From: Mesorhizobium sp. YC-39
GTDB taxonomy: Bacteria > Pseudomonadota > Alphaproteobacteria > Rhizobiales > Rhizobiaceae
Length of the DNA: 64,000 nucleotides
Assembly: GCF_025753795.1 (NCBI RefSeq)
Contig: NZ_JAOWPS010000001.1
Coordinates: 248,001-312,000 of the forward strand
Reading direction: 5' to 3'
The translations under genes and the position numbers were made by a program. A model generated the notes under the pieces. It did no database searches, was not told where the DNA came from, and was given only the letters and a program-made list of their open reading frames with translations. Every line of letters starts with the position of its first letter. The first letter of the stretch is position 1. This document shows positions 41,103 through 49,985 of this stretch, one piece after another.

Positions 41103-41930
41103 TCAGCCGACGAAGGCGCGCTCGACGACGAAGCTCGACGGATGATGCAGTGAGCCTTCCTGGAAGCCGAGGCTCTCGGCCAGTTCCTTGACGTCCTTCA
41201 GCATATGCATCGAGCCGCAGATCATGATGCGGTCGGTCTCGGGGTTGAGCTTGTCGATGCCGAGATCGCTGTAGAACTTGCCGGAACCGATCAGCGCGGT
41301 GATGCGGCCCATGCGCTCGGACTCTTCACGTGTCGTCGAATTGTAGAGCGTGACGCGGCCGCCTGTCAGTTCGCCGATCAACGGATCGTTCTCCAGCGCC
41401 GCGACCAGTTCCTGACCATAGGTGAGTTCGGCATTGTCGCGGCAGGTGTGGGTCAGGATGACCTGCTCGAATTTCTCATAGGTGTCTGGGTCGCGCAGCA
41501 GGCTGGCGAAGGGAGCGATGCCGGTGCCGGTCGAGATCATGAACAGGCGCTTGGCCGGGGTCAGCGCGTCGAGCACCAGCGTGCCGGTCGACTTCTGACG
41601 CATGATGACGGTGTCGCCGACCTGGATCTTCTGCAATTCGGAAGTCAGCGGGCCGTCCGGCACCTTGATCGAGAAGAATTCCAGCTCGTCGTCCCAGGCC
41701 GGGCTGGCGACCGAGTAGGCACGGTAGACCGGCTTCTCGGCATTGGGCAGGCCGATCATGACGAACTCGCCGGAGCGGAAGCGCAGCGACTGCGGCCGGG
41801 TGATGCGGAACGAAAACAGCCGGTCGGTATAGTGCTTCACCGAGACGACCGTTTCGGCATAGACATTGGCCGGAATCGGAAACTGCAGCGGGCGGGCGCC
41901 GGCGGTGTTGAACGCGGATGTGGTGTTCAT
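41103..41930 (-). CDS. fpr: ferredoxin-NADP reductase
   Basis: This FAD enzyme has 275 residues. The FAD motif is VYRAYSVASPAW, the NADP-binding glycine motif is FMISTGTGIAPFASLL, and a second NADP region is MICGSMHMLKDVKEL. The C terminus is FVVERAFVG, the form seen in alphaproteobacterial FPRs. It passes electrons between NADPH and ferredoxin or flavodoxin, often in stress defence. The start at 41930 (MNTTSA) has AGAAGG upstream; the frame is open further but without support. It appears to be a single-gene unit unrelated to its catabolic neighbours. Confidence 0.93.
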   Translation of the reverse strand: MNTTSAFNTAGARPLQFPIPANVYAETVVSVKHYTDRLFSFRITRPQSLRFRSGEFVMIGLPNAEKPVYRAYSVASPAWDDELEFFSIKVPDGPLTSELQKIQVGDTVIMRQKSTGTLVLDALTPAKRLFMISTGTGIAPFASLLRDPDTYEKFEQVILTHTCRDNAELTYGQELVAALENDPLIGELTGGRVTLYNSTTREESERMGRITALIGSGKFYSDLGIDKLNPETDRIMICGSMHMLKDVKELAESLGFQEGSLHHPSSFVVERAFVG

Positions 41931-42046
41931 CAAATCCAACCTTCTGGCGCGCTGACGCCAAACCCTCTCCTGCGCGCCCGAACCGGTCAGGTTCCAGCGT
42001 GCCGTTTGCACACTCCGAAGCGGTAAGCTCTTGTGTCCGGAATTTA

Positions 42047-42058
42047 TTAGTATACAAA
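42047..42058. promoter_or_regulatory. possible GntR-type operator between fpr and hyuA
   Basis: TTAGTATACAAA is an imperfect palindrome (10 of 12 positions) centred on GTATAC in the 210-bp divergent region, 83 bases before the hydantoinase gene. GntR/FCD regulators often use GT-N-AC cores of this kind. No regulator gene is adjacent, so this is tentative. Confidence 0.3.
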
Positions 42059-42140
42059 CGATATTTGCGTCAAGATGCTACCTTGAAACACCTTTCCAAA
42101 CTGAGACATATAAGTAGTCCGGGCATTTCGGGTTTCGACA

Positions 42141-44225
42141 ATGAAAGAGAATTTTTCGGCGCAGACGCTGGATTCCCTGGGCAGCGTCGTCGCCGGCATC
42201 GATGTCGGCGGAACCTTTACCGACCTGCTTCTGATCGACGGCCGAGACGGTGGCCGGGTGCATATTGCCAAGACCCCGACCACGGTCGACAACCAGGCCT
42301 TCGGGGTCGTTTCGGCGCTCGGTGTCACCGGCTTTCCGATCGACCGCATCGATCTCATCGTGCATGGCACGACCACCACCACCAATGCCGTGCTCGAGCG
42401 CCGATTGGCCAGGACCGGCATGATCACCACGCGCGGCTTTCGCGACGTGATCGAGCTTGGCCGGCGGACCCGGCCGCAGCCCTATGGCATGACGGGCACA
42501 TTCGTGCCCATCATTCCTCGCAACCTCCGGCTCGAAGTGTCGGAGCGGGTCGAGGCCTCGGGCGCGGTGCGGATTGCGCTCGACGAGGCCGAAATGCGTG
42601 CGGCGGTGTCACAGCTGATCGCCGCCGGCTGCGAATCCCTCGTCATCCATTTCCTGCATTCCTACGCCAACCCCGCGCATGAGCGGCGCGCCGCCGAGAT
42701 CGCCGCCGAACTCTGGCCGAACGGCTACATCACGACGGGCCATGCGCTGCTGTCGGAAGCGCGCGAATTCGAGCGCGGGGTGACGGCTTCGGTTAACGCC
42801 TCGGTGCAGCCGATCCTCGAACGCTATGTCGAAAGACTGCGCAAGGAGTTGGCGGCCAAGGGCTATGCCCGCGACTTCCTGATCATGAACGGCAATGGCG
42901 GCATGATCTCGGCCCGCTTCGTCACACGTGAATCGGCTAAGACCGTCATGTCAGGCCCGGCCTCCGGCGTCATCGCAGCCGCCTATACGGGAAAACGCGC
43001 CGGCTTCGAAAACCTCGTCACCTACGACATGGGCGGCACCTCGACCGACGTGGCGCTGATCCGCAATGCCGAGCCCGCCGTGTCGAACGAGATCGAGATC
43101 GAATATGCCATGCCGATCCATGTGCCGATGGTGGCTGTGCACACAGTCGGCGCCGGCGGCGGCTCGATCGCCCGCGTCGATGCGGCCGGCCTGATCCAGA
43201 TCGGCCCGGAAAGTGCCGGTGCCAATCCCGGCCCGATCTGCTACGGGCGCGGCGGTTTGGAGCCGACCATCACCGACGCCAATCTGGTGCTGGGCCGGCT
43301 GGCGCCTAAGAAGCTGCTGGCGGTCGAAAACCCGGTCACATCGGAGCACGTCACCGGCATTTTCGAGGACAGGATAGGCAAGCCGACCGGCCTGTCCGGC
43401 GTCGAGGCGGCCGGCGCGGTGCTGCGGCTCGGCAATATGAAGATGGCCGGCGCCATTCGCATGGTCTCGGTGTCGCGTGGCCACGATCCGCGCGATTTTG
43501 CGCTGTTCGCCTTCGGCGGCGCCGGGCCGCTGCACGCGACAGCGTTGGCGCGCGAGCTTGGTCTGCCAAAAGTGCTGGTGCCGGCGCGGCCGGGCATCAC
43601 CAACGCACTGGGCTGCGTCGTCGCCGATCTCCGGCATGACTTCGTCAACACGGTCAACCAACCGGTGTCGGTACTCGATGAAACCCAGCTTCATTCTGTA
43701 TTGGAACGGCACCGAAACGAAGGCGAGGAGCTGATCGGCAAGGAAGCGGTGAAACCGGAGACGATCCGCGTCACGCATTCCGCCGACATGCAGTTCCTCG
43801 GCCAGACCCACATCATCAACGTGCCGCTGCCGTCGTCCTCGGTGACCCGGCACGAATTGCAGCAGCTGTTCGAAAAGGCATATTTCGCCCGCTTCAAGGT
43901 CGAGCTGCCGGAAATCCGCGCCAATCTGGTCAATCTCAACACCTCGGTGACCGGCGTCAGGCCGGCGATCGACCTGTCGCGACTGATCGACCCGGCAGGG
44001 CGCGCCAAAACCCTCGACGAGGCGCGGCGCGAGGTCAGGCCGGTCTGGTATGGCGGACGCTGGCACGACACGCCGGTCTACAGCAGGGAGAAGTTACCGC
44101 TCGACGCCGTCATCGAAGGGCCGGCGATCCTCGAACAGATGGACGCTACCACCGTGCTCGAACCCGGCGACAGGGCGCGCTCAGACGCTGACGGCAACAT
44201 CGTCATCGACATTGGCGAGGCCTGA
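42141..44225 (+). CDS. hyuA: hydantoinase/oxoprolinase family protein, subunit A
   Basis: This is an ATP-dependent amidohydrolase subunit of 694 residues. The N-terminal phosphate-binding motif is VVAGIDVGGTFTDLLLI, followed by VHGTTTTTNAVLERR. The central region has YDMGGTSTDVALIR and VGAGGGSIARVDAAG, and FGGAGPLHATALARELG is the C-terminal signature. Subunit A with subunit B hydrolyses cyclic amides such as N-methylhydantoin or 5-oxoproline at the cost of ATP. Two bases separate it from hyuB. The precise substrate is unknown; the nearby GcvT-like gene is compatible with an N-methyl compound. Confidence 0.92.
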   Translation: MKENFSAQTLDSLGSVVAGIDVGGTFTDLLLIDGRDGGRVHIAKTPTTVDNQAFGVVSALGVTGFPIDRIDLIVHGTTTTTNAVLERRLARTGMITTRGFRDVIELGRRTRPQPYGMTGTFVPIIPRNLRLEVSERVEASGAVRIALDEAEMRAAVSQLIAAGCESLVIHFLHSYANPAHERRAAEIAAELWPNGYITTGHALLSEAREFERGVTASVNASVQPILERYVERLRKELAAKGYARDFLIMNGNGGMISARFVTRESAKTVMSGPASGVIAAAYTGKRAGFENLVTYDMGGTSTDVALIRNAEPAVSNEIEIEYAMPIHVPMVAVHTVGAGGGSIARVDAAGLIQIGPESAGANPGPICYGRGGLEPTITDANLVLGRLAPKKLLAVENPVTSEHVTGIFEDRIGKPTGLSGVEAAGAVLRLGNMKMAGAIRMVSVSRGHDPRDFALFAFGGAGPLHATALARELGLPKVLVPARPGITNALGCVVADLRHDFVNTVNQPVSVLDETQLHSVLERHRNEGEELIGKEAVKPETIRVTHSADMQFLGQTHIINVPLPSSSVTRHELQQLFEKAYFARFKVELPEIRANLVNLNTSVTGVRPAIDLSRLIDPAGRAKTLDEARREVRPVWYGGRWHDTPVYSREKLPLDAVIEGPAILEQMDATTVLEPGDRARSDADGNIVIDIGEA

Positions 44226-44226
44226 G

Positions 44227-45972
44227 ATGGAAAAGCTCGACACTATTACGCTTTCGGTCCTCCAGGCGGCGCTGCAGCAGGTCTGCGACGAGATGGACCT
44301 GACCTTCTCGCGCGCCGCTTTCTCACCTGTCATCGCCGAGGCCAATGACCGCTCCGACGGTATCTATTCGGCCGTCGACGGCTCGCTGATCGCGCAAGGT
44401 TCGCAGGGCCTGCCGGTGTTCGTTGGCGTCATGCAATATTCGACCAGAACGGTGATCGAGATGATCGCCGACGGCCGCTGCCTGCCGCCCGAGCCGGGCG
44501 ACATCTACATCGTCAACGATCCCTATCTCGGCGGCACCCATCTGATGGACGTGCGCTTTGCCATGCCGGTCTACCGGGACGGCAAGATTTTCTGCTGGCT
44601 GTCGAACACCGGCCATTGGCCCGATATTGGCGGCTCGGTGCCGGGCGGGTTTTCCGCCTCGGCGACAGCGGTAGAACAGGAAGGATTGCGGCTGCCGCCA
44701 GTAAAACTGTTCAAGAAGGGCGTGCTCGATCCCGAAATCTACGCCATCATCTGCTCCAACATCCGCGTCGCCGACCAGCGCATCGGCGACATCCGCGCGC
44801 AAGCGGCGGCACTGCTGATCGGCCAAGACCGGCTCAACGGAATCCTGGATCGTTACGGTGACGAAACGGTTGTCGAGGCTATCACCGAATTGCGCCGCCG
44901 CGCCGCCGAACAGATGCGCGCCAACATATCGGCCATTCCGGACGGCATCTACCGGTCCAAAGCCTTTGTCGATTCCGACGGTGTGGTGAATGAGCCGCTG
45001 ACCATTGCGCTGGCCGTCGAAAAAAAGGGCGACACGCTGAGCTTCGATTTCGCCGGCTCGTCGAAGCCTTGCGCCGGGCCGATGAACAGCGTGCTGGCGA
45101 CGACCTTGTCCTCGGTCTATCTCGCCATGCGTCATATTTTCCCGGATGTGCCGATCAGCGCCGGCGCCTTCGAGCCGCTTCACGTCAAGCGCCCGGAAGG
45201 CACGTTCCTCGACGCCAGATATCCACGCCCGGTGTCGGGCTGCGCCGCCGAGGTGTCGCAGCGCATCGCCGAGGCTGTATTTGCGGCCATGGTGCAGGCG
45301 CTGCCGGACAAGGTGACGGCCGCTCCCGCCGGCTCCAGCGGCAATTTCGCGCTCGGCGGCAACGATCCGGCGCGCGGCCGCGACTATGTCATGTACCAGA
45401 TCTCCGGCGGCGGCTATGGCGGCAATGCCGGCCATGACGGCCTGACCAATGGCTGCTCGACCATCGGCATCTCCAAATCGCCGCCGGTCGAGATTATGGA
45501 ACAGGCCTTTCCGGTGCTCTACCGTCACTACGCCCTGCGCGAAGGCTCGGGCGGTGCCGGCAGGCACCGCGGCGGCTTCGGCCTCGCCTATGAGGTCGAG
45601 ATCCTGCGCGGCGACGCCCGCGCCTCCTTCGTCATGGACCATGGCCGTTTCGGGCCGCAAGGCGCGCTCGGCGGCAAGGACGGCGCGGTCAACACGGTGA
45701 CCGTGTTCCGCAACGGCGAGGAACATGTGCCGCCGCATTTGTCCAAGGAGCAGGACATCCCGCTGCAGGTCGGCGACCGCGTGCGCGTCGGCACACCAGG
45801 CGGCGGCGGCTATGGCGATCCATTCCAGCGCGACGCCGATCTGGTGCTGAAGGATGTGGCGCTTGGCTATTATACGTCCGAGGAGGCCGCCGAGAAATTC
45901 GGCGTTGCCCTGTCTGCGGACAGGTTGGCGGTCGACAACGCGGCGACAAAGCGCAAGCGCACAACTGCATAG
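44227..45972 (+). CDS. hyuB: hydantoinase/oxoprolinase family protein, subunit B
   Basis: The subunit has 581 residues and begins MEKLDTITLSVLQAALQQVC. Family motifs are FSPVIAEANDRSDGIYSAVDG, YIVNDPYLGGTHLMDVR, NTGHWPDIGGSVPGGFSA and, near the end, YALREGSGGAGRHRGGFG and VGTPGGGGYGDP. The ATG at 44227 is two bases past the hyuA stop; the longer frame upstream is a shadow. It forms the hydantoinase complex with subunit A. The strong conservation of both subunits argues for an active enzyme. Confidence 0.92.
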   Translation: MEKLDTITLSVLQAALQQVCDEMDLTFSRAAFSPVIAEANDRSDGIYSAVDGSLIAQGSQGLPVFVGVMQYSTRTVIEMIADGRCLPPEPGDIYIVNDPYLGGTHLMDVRFAMPVYRDGKIFCWLSNTGHWPDIGGSVPGGFSASATAVEQEGLRLPPVKLFKKGVLDPEIYAIICSNIRVADQRIGDIRAQAAALLIGQDRLNGILDRYGDETVVEAITELRRRAAEQMRANISAIPDGIYRSKAFVDSDGVVNEPLTIALAVEKKGDTLSFDFAGSSKPCAGPMNSVLATTLSSVYLAMRHIFPDVPISAGAFEPLHVKRPEGTFLDARYPRPVSGCAAEVSQRIAEAVFAAMVQALPDKVTAAPAGSSGNFALGGNDPARGRDYVMYQISGGGYGGNAGHDGLTNGCSTIGISKSPPVEIMEQAFPVLYRHYALREGSGGAGRHRGGFGLAYEVEILRGDARASFVMDHGRFGPQGALGGKDGAVNTVTVFRNGEEHVPPHLSKEQDIPLQVGDRVRVGTPGGGGYGDPFQRDADLVLKDVALGYYTSEEAAEKFGVALSADRLAVDNAATKRKRTTA

Positions 45973-46095
45973 CGCTGATCGACGAGGCTGCCAAACCGGC
46001 CTTGCAGCGCCGTGATCGCCGCAGGCCATGTCGTTTCAGTCTCCGCCGGGGGCATAAAAGCCCGTAGACTTGGCCCATCAACGGAGATCTGGAAC

Positions 46096-46872
46096 ATGCG
46101 TCTTTTCGGTCGTTTCGTGCTTGCCGCTTCGCTCGCTCTGGCTCTCGCCACCGGCGGCGCCTCTGCCCAGGACAAGAAACTCAAGCTCGGCACCGAGGGC
46201 GCCTATCCGCCCTTCAACTATGCCAATGCCGACGGCACGCTGGGCGGCTTCGACGTCGATCTCGGCAAGGCGCTGTGCGCCGAGATGAAGACCGAATGCG
46301 AATTCGTCGTGCAGGATTTCGACGGCTCGATCCCGGCACTGCAAGCCGGCAAGTTCGACGCCATCATCAACATCACCATCACGCCCGAGCGCGCCGAGAA
46401 GGTCGACTTCACCCACAAATACTACCAGACGCCGCCGGCCATTGCCGTGCCGAAGGATTCGACGATCACAGGCACCTCGCCCGAGGATCTGAAGGGCAAG
46501 GCGCTGGGCGTGCAAAGCGCGACGATCCACCAGAATTTCGCCGAGCAGAAATACAGCGGCTCGACCGTCAAGGCCTATCCGACCGGCGACGATGCCCGCG
46601 CCGACATGGTGAATGGCCGCCTCGACGCGGTGATGGATGGCTCGATCATCCTCACCGAATGGCTGAAGAAGCCTGATGGCGCCTGCTGCAAGCTGCTCGG
46701 CACCTTGACCGCCGATCCGGCCATCCATGGGCCCGGCGTCGGCATCGCGCTGCAGAAGGGCAACAAGGAGTTGACCGACAAGCTCAATGCCGCGATCGAC
46801 GCGCTGCGCGCCAATGGCAAATACAAGGAAATCAACGACAAGTACTTCGCCTTCGACGTCTACGGCAGCTGA
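46096..46872 (+). CDS. amino-acid ABC transporter substrate-binding protein, family 3
   Basis: This periplasmic binding protein has 258 residues. The signal peptide is MRLFGRFVLAASLALALATG with cleavage after ASA. The mature protein starts KLKLGTEGAYPPFNYANADG and has FDVDLGKALCAEMKTECEFV, FDAIINITITPERAEKVDFT and the C-terminal INDKYFAFDVYG, all typical of the polar/basic amino-acid family. GGAG is nine bases before the ATG at 46096. No permease or ATPase gene is adjacent, so it is an orphan that must use another importer or feed the hydantoinase pathway through one. An inverted-repeat element begins right after its stop. Confidence 0.9.
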   Translation: MRLFGRFVLAASLALALATGGASAQDKKLKLGTEGAYPPFNYANADGTLGGFDVDLGKALCAEMKTECEFVVQDFDGSIPALQAGKFDAIINITITPERAEKVDFTHKYYQTPPAIAVPKDSTITGTSPEDLKGKALGVQSATIHQNFAEQKYSGSTVKAYPTGDDARADMVNGRLDAVMDGSIILTEWLKKPDGACCKLLGTLTADPAIHGPGVGIALQKGNKELTDKLNAAIDALRANGKYKEINDKYFAFDVYGS

Positions 46873-47015
46873 GAGATTGTTTGAAAACTCTACTCTGGCA
46901 GCCATCTAATGGCGTTTTCTGCGCTTCCGGTGCTCACGGACCCCAATGTCCGCTGCGCTCCGGTTCTCGAAACCACCACCAGATGACTCGCCAGGGCGAC
47001 TTTCGAAACGGTCTC
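46873..47015. repeat. 143-bp imperfect inverted-repeat element
   Basis: The ends GAGATTGTTT and AAACGGTCTC pair, and pairing continues inwards through GAAA/TTTC, CTGGC/GCCAG and CATCT/AGATG to the centre (GCTCACGGA/TCCGCTGC). The whole 143 bp can fold into one long imperfect hairpin. It abuts the stop codon of the orphan binding-protein gene. The internal CGCTTCCGG and GCTCCGG motifs resemble a repeat I associate with Mesorhizobium. It is a non-coding MITE-like or REP-like element; mobility is not shown. Confidence 0.6.
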
Positions 47016-47031
47016 ACAACCGCAATGAGTG

Positions 47032-48159
47032 ATGGAGACCTTGGTGCCTGAACGGCGATCCCCTTTCTACAACAGCATCGTCGGCCAGGGCGCGACGATG
47101 GGTCGGGTCGGCGGCGATTTCGTCTCGGCGAAATATTATTCCGGCATTGCCGACGAGCACCTGAACACACGTAGGAATGTCGGCGTCCAGGACCTCAGCA
47201 CCATGGGCAAGATGGACATCAAGGGGCCGGAGGCCGAGGCCCTGGTCAACCATGTCATCGTCAACGATGCCGCGGCGATGAAACCCGGCCAGGTCCGCTA
47301 TTCGACCGTATGTCGCGAGGATGGCGGCATCATGGACGACCTTACCGTGTTCAGGCTCGGGCCGGAACACTTCATGCTGGTCACCGGTTCGGTCAATCGC
47401 CTCAAAATGCTGCCCTGGCTGTTGCATCATGCGCAGGGTCGAAAGGCCTATGTCACCGACATCACGGCGGCTGTCGCCTTTCCGACGATCCAGGGGCCGC
47501 GCTCGCGCGAATTGTTGAAGACGCTGGTCTCGGATGCCGATCTGGACGGCCTCAAGCGCTGGTCGTTCGCGTCGGGGCGCGTTGGCGAGACGAAGGTGCT
47601 GATTTCACGCACCGGCGTGACCGGCGAGCTCGGTTTCGAGCTGTTCGTGCCGGCCGACGAGGCGACTTCCGTCTGGGACGCGCTGATGCGGACAGGGGCG
47701 GACTTCGGCCTGAAACCCTATGGCGTGCTGGCGATGTTCACGCTTGGCCTGGAGAAGGCCTATCCCGCGCACGGCATCGATATGGATGAGACGCGCACGC
47801 CGTTCCATGTCGGGCTCGACCGCTGGATCAAGTTCGACAAGGGCCATTTCGTCGGCCGCGAGGCGCTGCTCAAAGTGCGCGACACAGGCATCGACGAACG
47901 CTGGACCGGCCTGATCCTCGACGGCGACAAGCCCGCCGCGACAGATGCCAGGGTTCTGGCCGATGGCGAGGATGCCGGTGTCGTCACTTACAGCGACCAC
48001 GGCTATTCCCTGGGCAAGGTGCTGGCGACCGCGCATCTGCGGCTGCCTTTCACGAGCGTCGGCACCGAACTCAGCATCGACATCGACGGCAAGCCGACAC
48101 GAGCGGTGGTGTCGCCGATGCCGTTCTTCGATCCCGACGGCGTCAGGCTGAGGGCCTAG
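47032..48159 (+). CDS. GcvT/aminomethyltransferase-family folate-binding protein
   Basis: The protein has about 375 residues of the GcvT/DmdA/dimethylglycine-dehydrogenase C-terminal family. VGVQDLSTMGKMDIKGPEA, YSTVCREDGGIMDDLTVFRLG, SRTGVTGELGFELFVP and a C-terminal beta-barrel (KVLATAHLRLPFTSVG) fit the fold. Such proteins move a methyl or methylene group from an amine or sulfonium to tetrahydrofolate. The start is uncertain: I use the ATG at 47032, but GGAG at 47034 could serve the GTG at 47044. It lies downstream of hyuAB and the binding protein, consistent with demethylation of an N-methyl product. Canonical gcvH and gcvP are not adjacent. Confidence 0.85.
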   Translation: METLVPERRSPFYNSIVGQGATMGRVGGDFVSAKYYSGIADEHLNTRRNVGVQDLSTMGKMDIKGPEAEALVNHVIVNDAAAMKPGQVRYSTVCREDGGIMDDLTVFRLGPEHFMLVTGSVNRLKMLPWLLHHAQGRKAYVTDITAAVAFPTIQGPRSRELLKTLVSDADLDGLKRWSFASGRVGETKVLISRTGVTGELGFELFVPADEATSVWDALMRTGADFGLKPYGVLAMFTLGLEKAYPAHGIDMDETRTPFHVGLDRWIKFDKGHFVGREALLKVRDTGIDERWTGLILDGDKPAATDARVLADGEDAGVVTYSDHGYSLGKVLATAHLRLPFTSVGTELSIDIDGKPTRAVVSPMPFFDPDGVRLRA

Positions 48160-48162
48160 CTG

Positions 48163-48819
48163 TCACACCCTGTGATCCAGCCTGGCCACCAGCTGGTCGC
48201 CGGCCCACTGGATACCGCAAACCAGGATGATCAGCACGATGACCACGGCGACCATGACTGAGGTCTCAAAGCGCTGGTAGCCATAGCGGATGGCGAGGTC
48301 GCCCAGTCCGCCGGCGCCGATGGCGCCGGCCATGGCCGAGGCGCCGATCAGCGTCACCAGCGTCACCGTGAAGCCGGCGACGATACCGGGCAGGGCCTCC
48401 GGCACCAGCACCTCTCGGATGATCGTCCAGCGGTTGCCGCCCATGGCGCGCGCCGCCTCGATCAGGCCGTGGTCAACCTCGCGCAGCGACACTTCGGCGA
48501 TGCGGGCATAGTAGGGCGTGGCCGCGATCGACAGCGGCACGATGGCCGCCCAGGTGCCGATCGAGGTGCCGACGATCAGCCGCGTCACCGGGATCAGCGC
48601 CACCAGCAGGATGATGAACGGCACCGAGCGGAAGCCGTTGATCACCGCGCCGAGCGCGCGGTTCACCCACAGGCTCTCGGCGATGCCGCCGCGGTCGGTG
48701 GCGATCAGCGCCAGGCCGAGCGGCAGGCCGAAGACCAGCGAGATGAGGCCTGACGCGGCCGTCATCAGGATCGTTTCCCAGATCGAACGGATGAGAAGCT
48801 CAAACAGGATTGGCGACAT
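48163..48819 (-). CDS. metI: methionine ABC transporter permease
   Basis: This inner-membrane permease has 218 residues and five or so hydrophobic helices. The EAA-type coupling loop is GLIEAARAMGGNRWTIIREVL, and GFRSVPFIILLVALIPVTRLI is typical of MetI. The start MSPILFE at 48819 overlaps the end of metN by 20 bases. It forms the homodimeric channel of the D/L-methionine importer with MetN and MetQ. The stop is three bases from that of the convergent GcvT-like gene. Confidence 0.93.
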   Translation of the reverse strand: MSPILFELLIRSIWETILMTAASGLISLVFGLPLGLALIATDRGGIAESLWVNRALGAVINGFRSVPFIILLVALIPVTRLIVGTSIGTWAAIVPLSIAATPYYARIAEVSLREVDHGLIEAARAMGGNRWTIIREVLVPEALPGIVAGFTVTLVTLIGASAMAGAIGAGGLGDLAIRYGYQRFETSVMVAVVIVLIILVCGIQWAGDQLVARLDHRV

Positions 48820-49894
48820 GGCCAAGCACCTCCACCCGTGCATCGCGGGCTTTCAGGAACGCGATCACGCGCGTTAGATGATTTGCGTCATTGCCCGGCA
48901 CTGCCAGGAACAGCGTGCCGACAGGCTGCTGCTGGACATGGTCGATGCCGCCATGGATGAGGCGGAACGAGCCGGGCACGGCAGCGGCAAGGTCGGATAG
49001 AAGCGGCTGCCGCGCGGCCTCGCCCGCCACGTCGATCCTCAGGATCGCCTCGCCGCTTTCCGTCCGTGTTAGCCGGCTTTGGATCTCGGCCGGCAATTGC
49101 GGCCGGATGCCACCGAGCAGGCTCTGGGTGATCGCCGACTTCGGATCGGCAAACACCGACCAGACCGGGCCTTGCTCGACGATGCGGCCGGCATCGATGA
49201 CCGCGACACGGGCGGCGATCGAGCGGATCACCTCCATTTCGTGGGTGATCAGCAGGATGGTGAGGCCGAGCTGCCGGTTGATGTCTTTCAAAAGCGCCAG
49301 GATCGAGCGCGTCGTCTCCGGGTCCAGCGCTGAGGTCGCTTCGTCGGAGAGCAATAGCGCCGGACGCGCCGCAAGCGCCCGGGCGATGCCGACGCGCTGC
49401 TTCTGACCACCCGACAACGATGCCGGATAGGCTTTTGCTTTCTCCAAAAGGCCGACGAGCGCGAGCAGCTCGGCCGCGCGCTCCAGGCGCTCGGCCCTCG
49501 GACGGCCTTCGATCTTGAGCGGCAGCGCCACATTTTCCTCGACCGTCTTGGCCGACAGCAGGTTGAAGTGCTGGAAGATCATGCCGATGCGCCGCCTGAG
49601 CGGCTGCAATTCGCGCTCGCCGAGCCGGCTGATCTCGCGGCCTTCGATGAAGACCTGGCCGGAATCCGGCCGTTCCAGCCCGTTCAGGCAGCGGATCAGC
49701 GTCGACTTGCCGGCACCGCTGCGGCCGATGATGCCGAGGATCTCGCCCTTGCGCACCGTGAGCGAGACGCCATCGAGCGCTGGCGTTACCCCGAAGCGGC
49801 GCTTCAGCTCGACGAGACGCACGACGTCGCTAGGCACATCGGAAGTGCCGATTGGAACCGCGGCGTCGGCGGTCGCGGACAGATGTTGGTTCAT
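48800..49894 (-). CDS. metN: methionine ABC transporter ATP-binding protein
   Basis: This ATPase has 364 residues: Walker A GRSGAGKST, Q-loop IFQHFNLLSAKTV, signature LSGGQKQRVGIARAL, Walker B LLLSDEATSALDPETT and H-loop LITHEMEVI. From about 275 the C-terminal NIL domain senses methionine and inhibits transport. An N-terminal extension of about 25 residues precedes the ATPase core. It is 91 bases downstream of metQ, with a 10-bp GC-rich stem between them at 49931-49956. Confidence 0.93.
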   Translation of the reverse strand: MNQHLSATADAAVPIGTSDVPSDVVRLVELKRRFGVTPALDGVSLTVRKGEILGIIGRSGAGKSTLIRCLNGLERPDSGQVFIEGREISRLGERELQPLRRRIGMIFQHFNLLSAKTVEENVALPLKIEGRPRAERLERAAELLALVGLLEKAKAYPASLSGGQKQRVGIARALAARPALLLSDEATSALDPETTRSILALLKDINRQLGLTILLITHEMEVIRSIAARVAVIDAGRIVEQGPVWSVFADPKSAITQSLLGGIRPQLPAEIQSRLTRTESGEAILRIDVAGEAARQPLLSDLAAAVPGSFRLIHGGIDHVQQQPVGTLFLAVPGNDANHLTRVIAFLKARDARVEVLGHVANPV

Positions 49895-49930
49895 GTCAGT
49901 TCCTGTTTCGACAATCCCGCAAATGCGATC

Positions 49931-49956
49931 GCGGTCCGCGCTCGCACGCGGACCGC
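49931..49956. terminator. intercistronic hairpin between metQ and metN
   Basis: GCGGTCCGCG and CGCGGACCGC form a perfect 10-bp stem with a six-base loop, 29 bases after the metQ stop on the leftward transcript. No T-run follows. This matches the hairpins after the other binding-protein genes and probably raises metQ over metNI. Confidence 0.55.
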
Positions 49957-49985
49957 TCTTCTGACACCTGAGGATCAGGAGCTCA

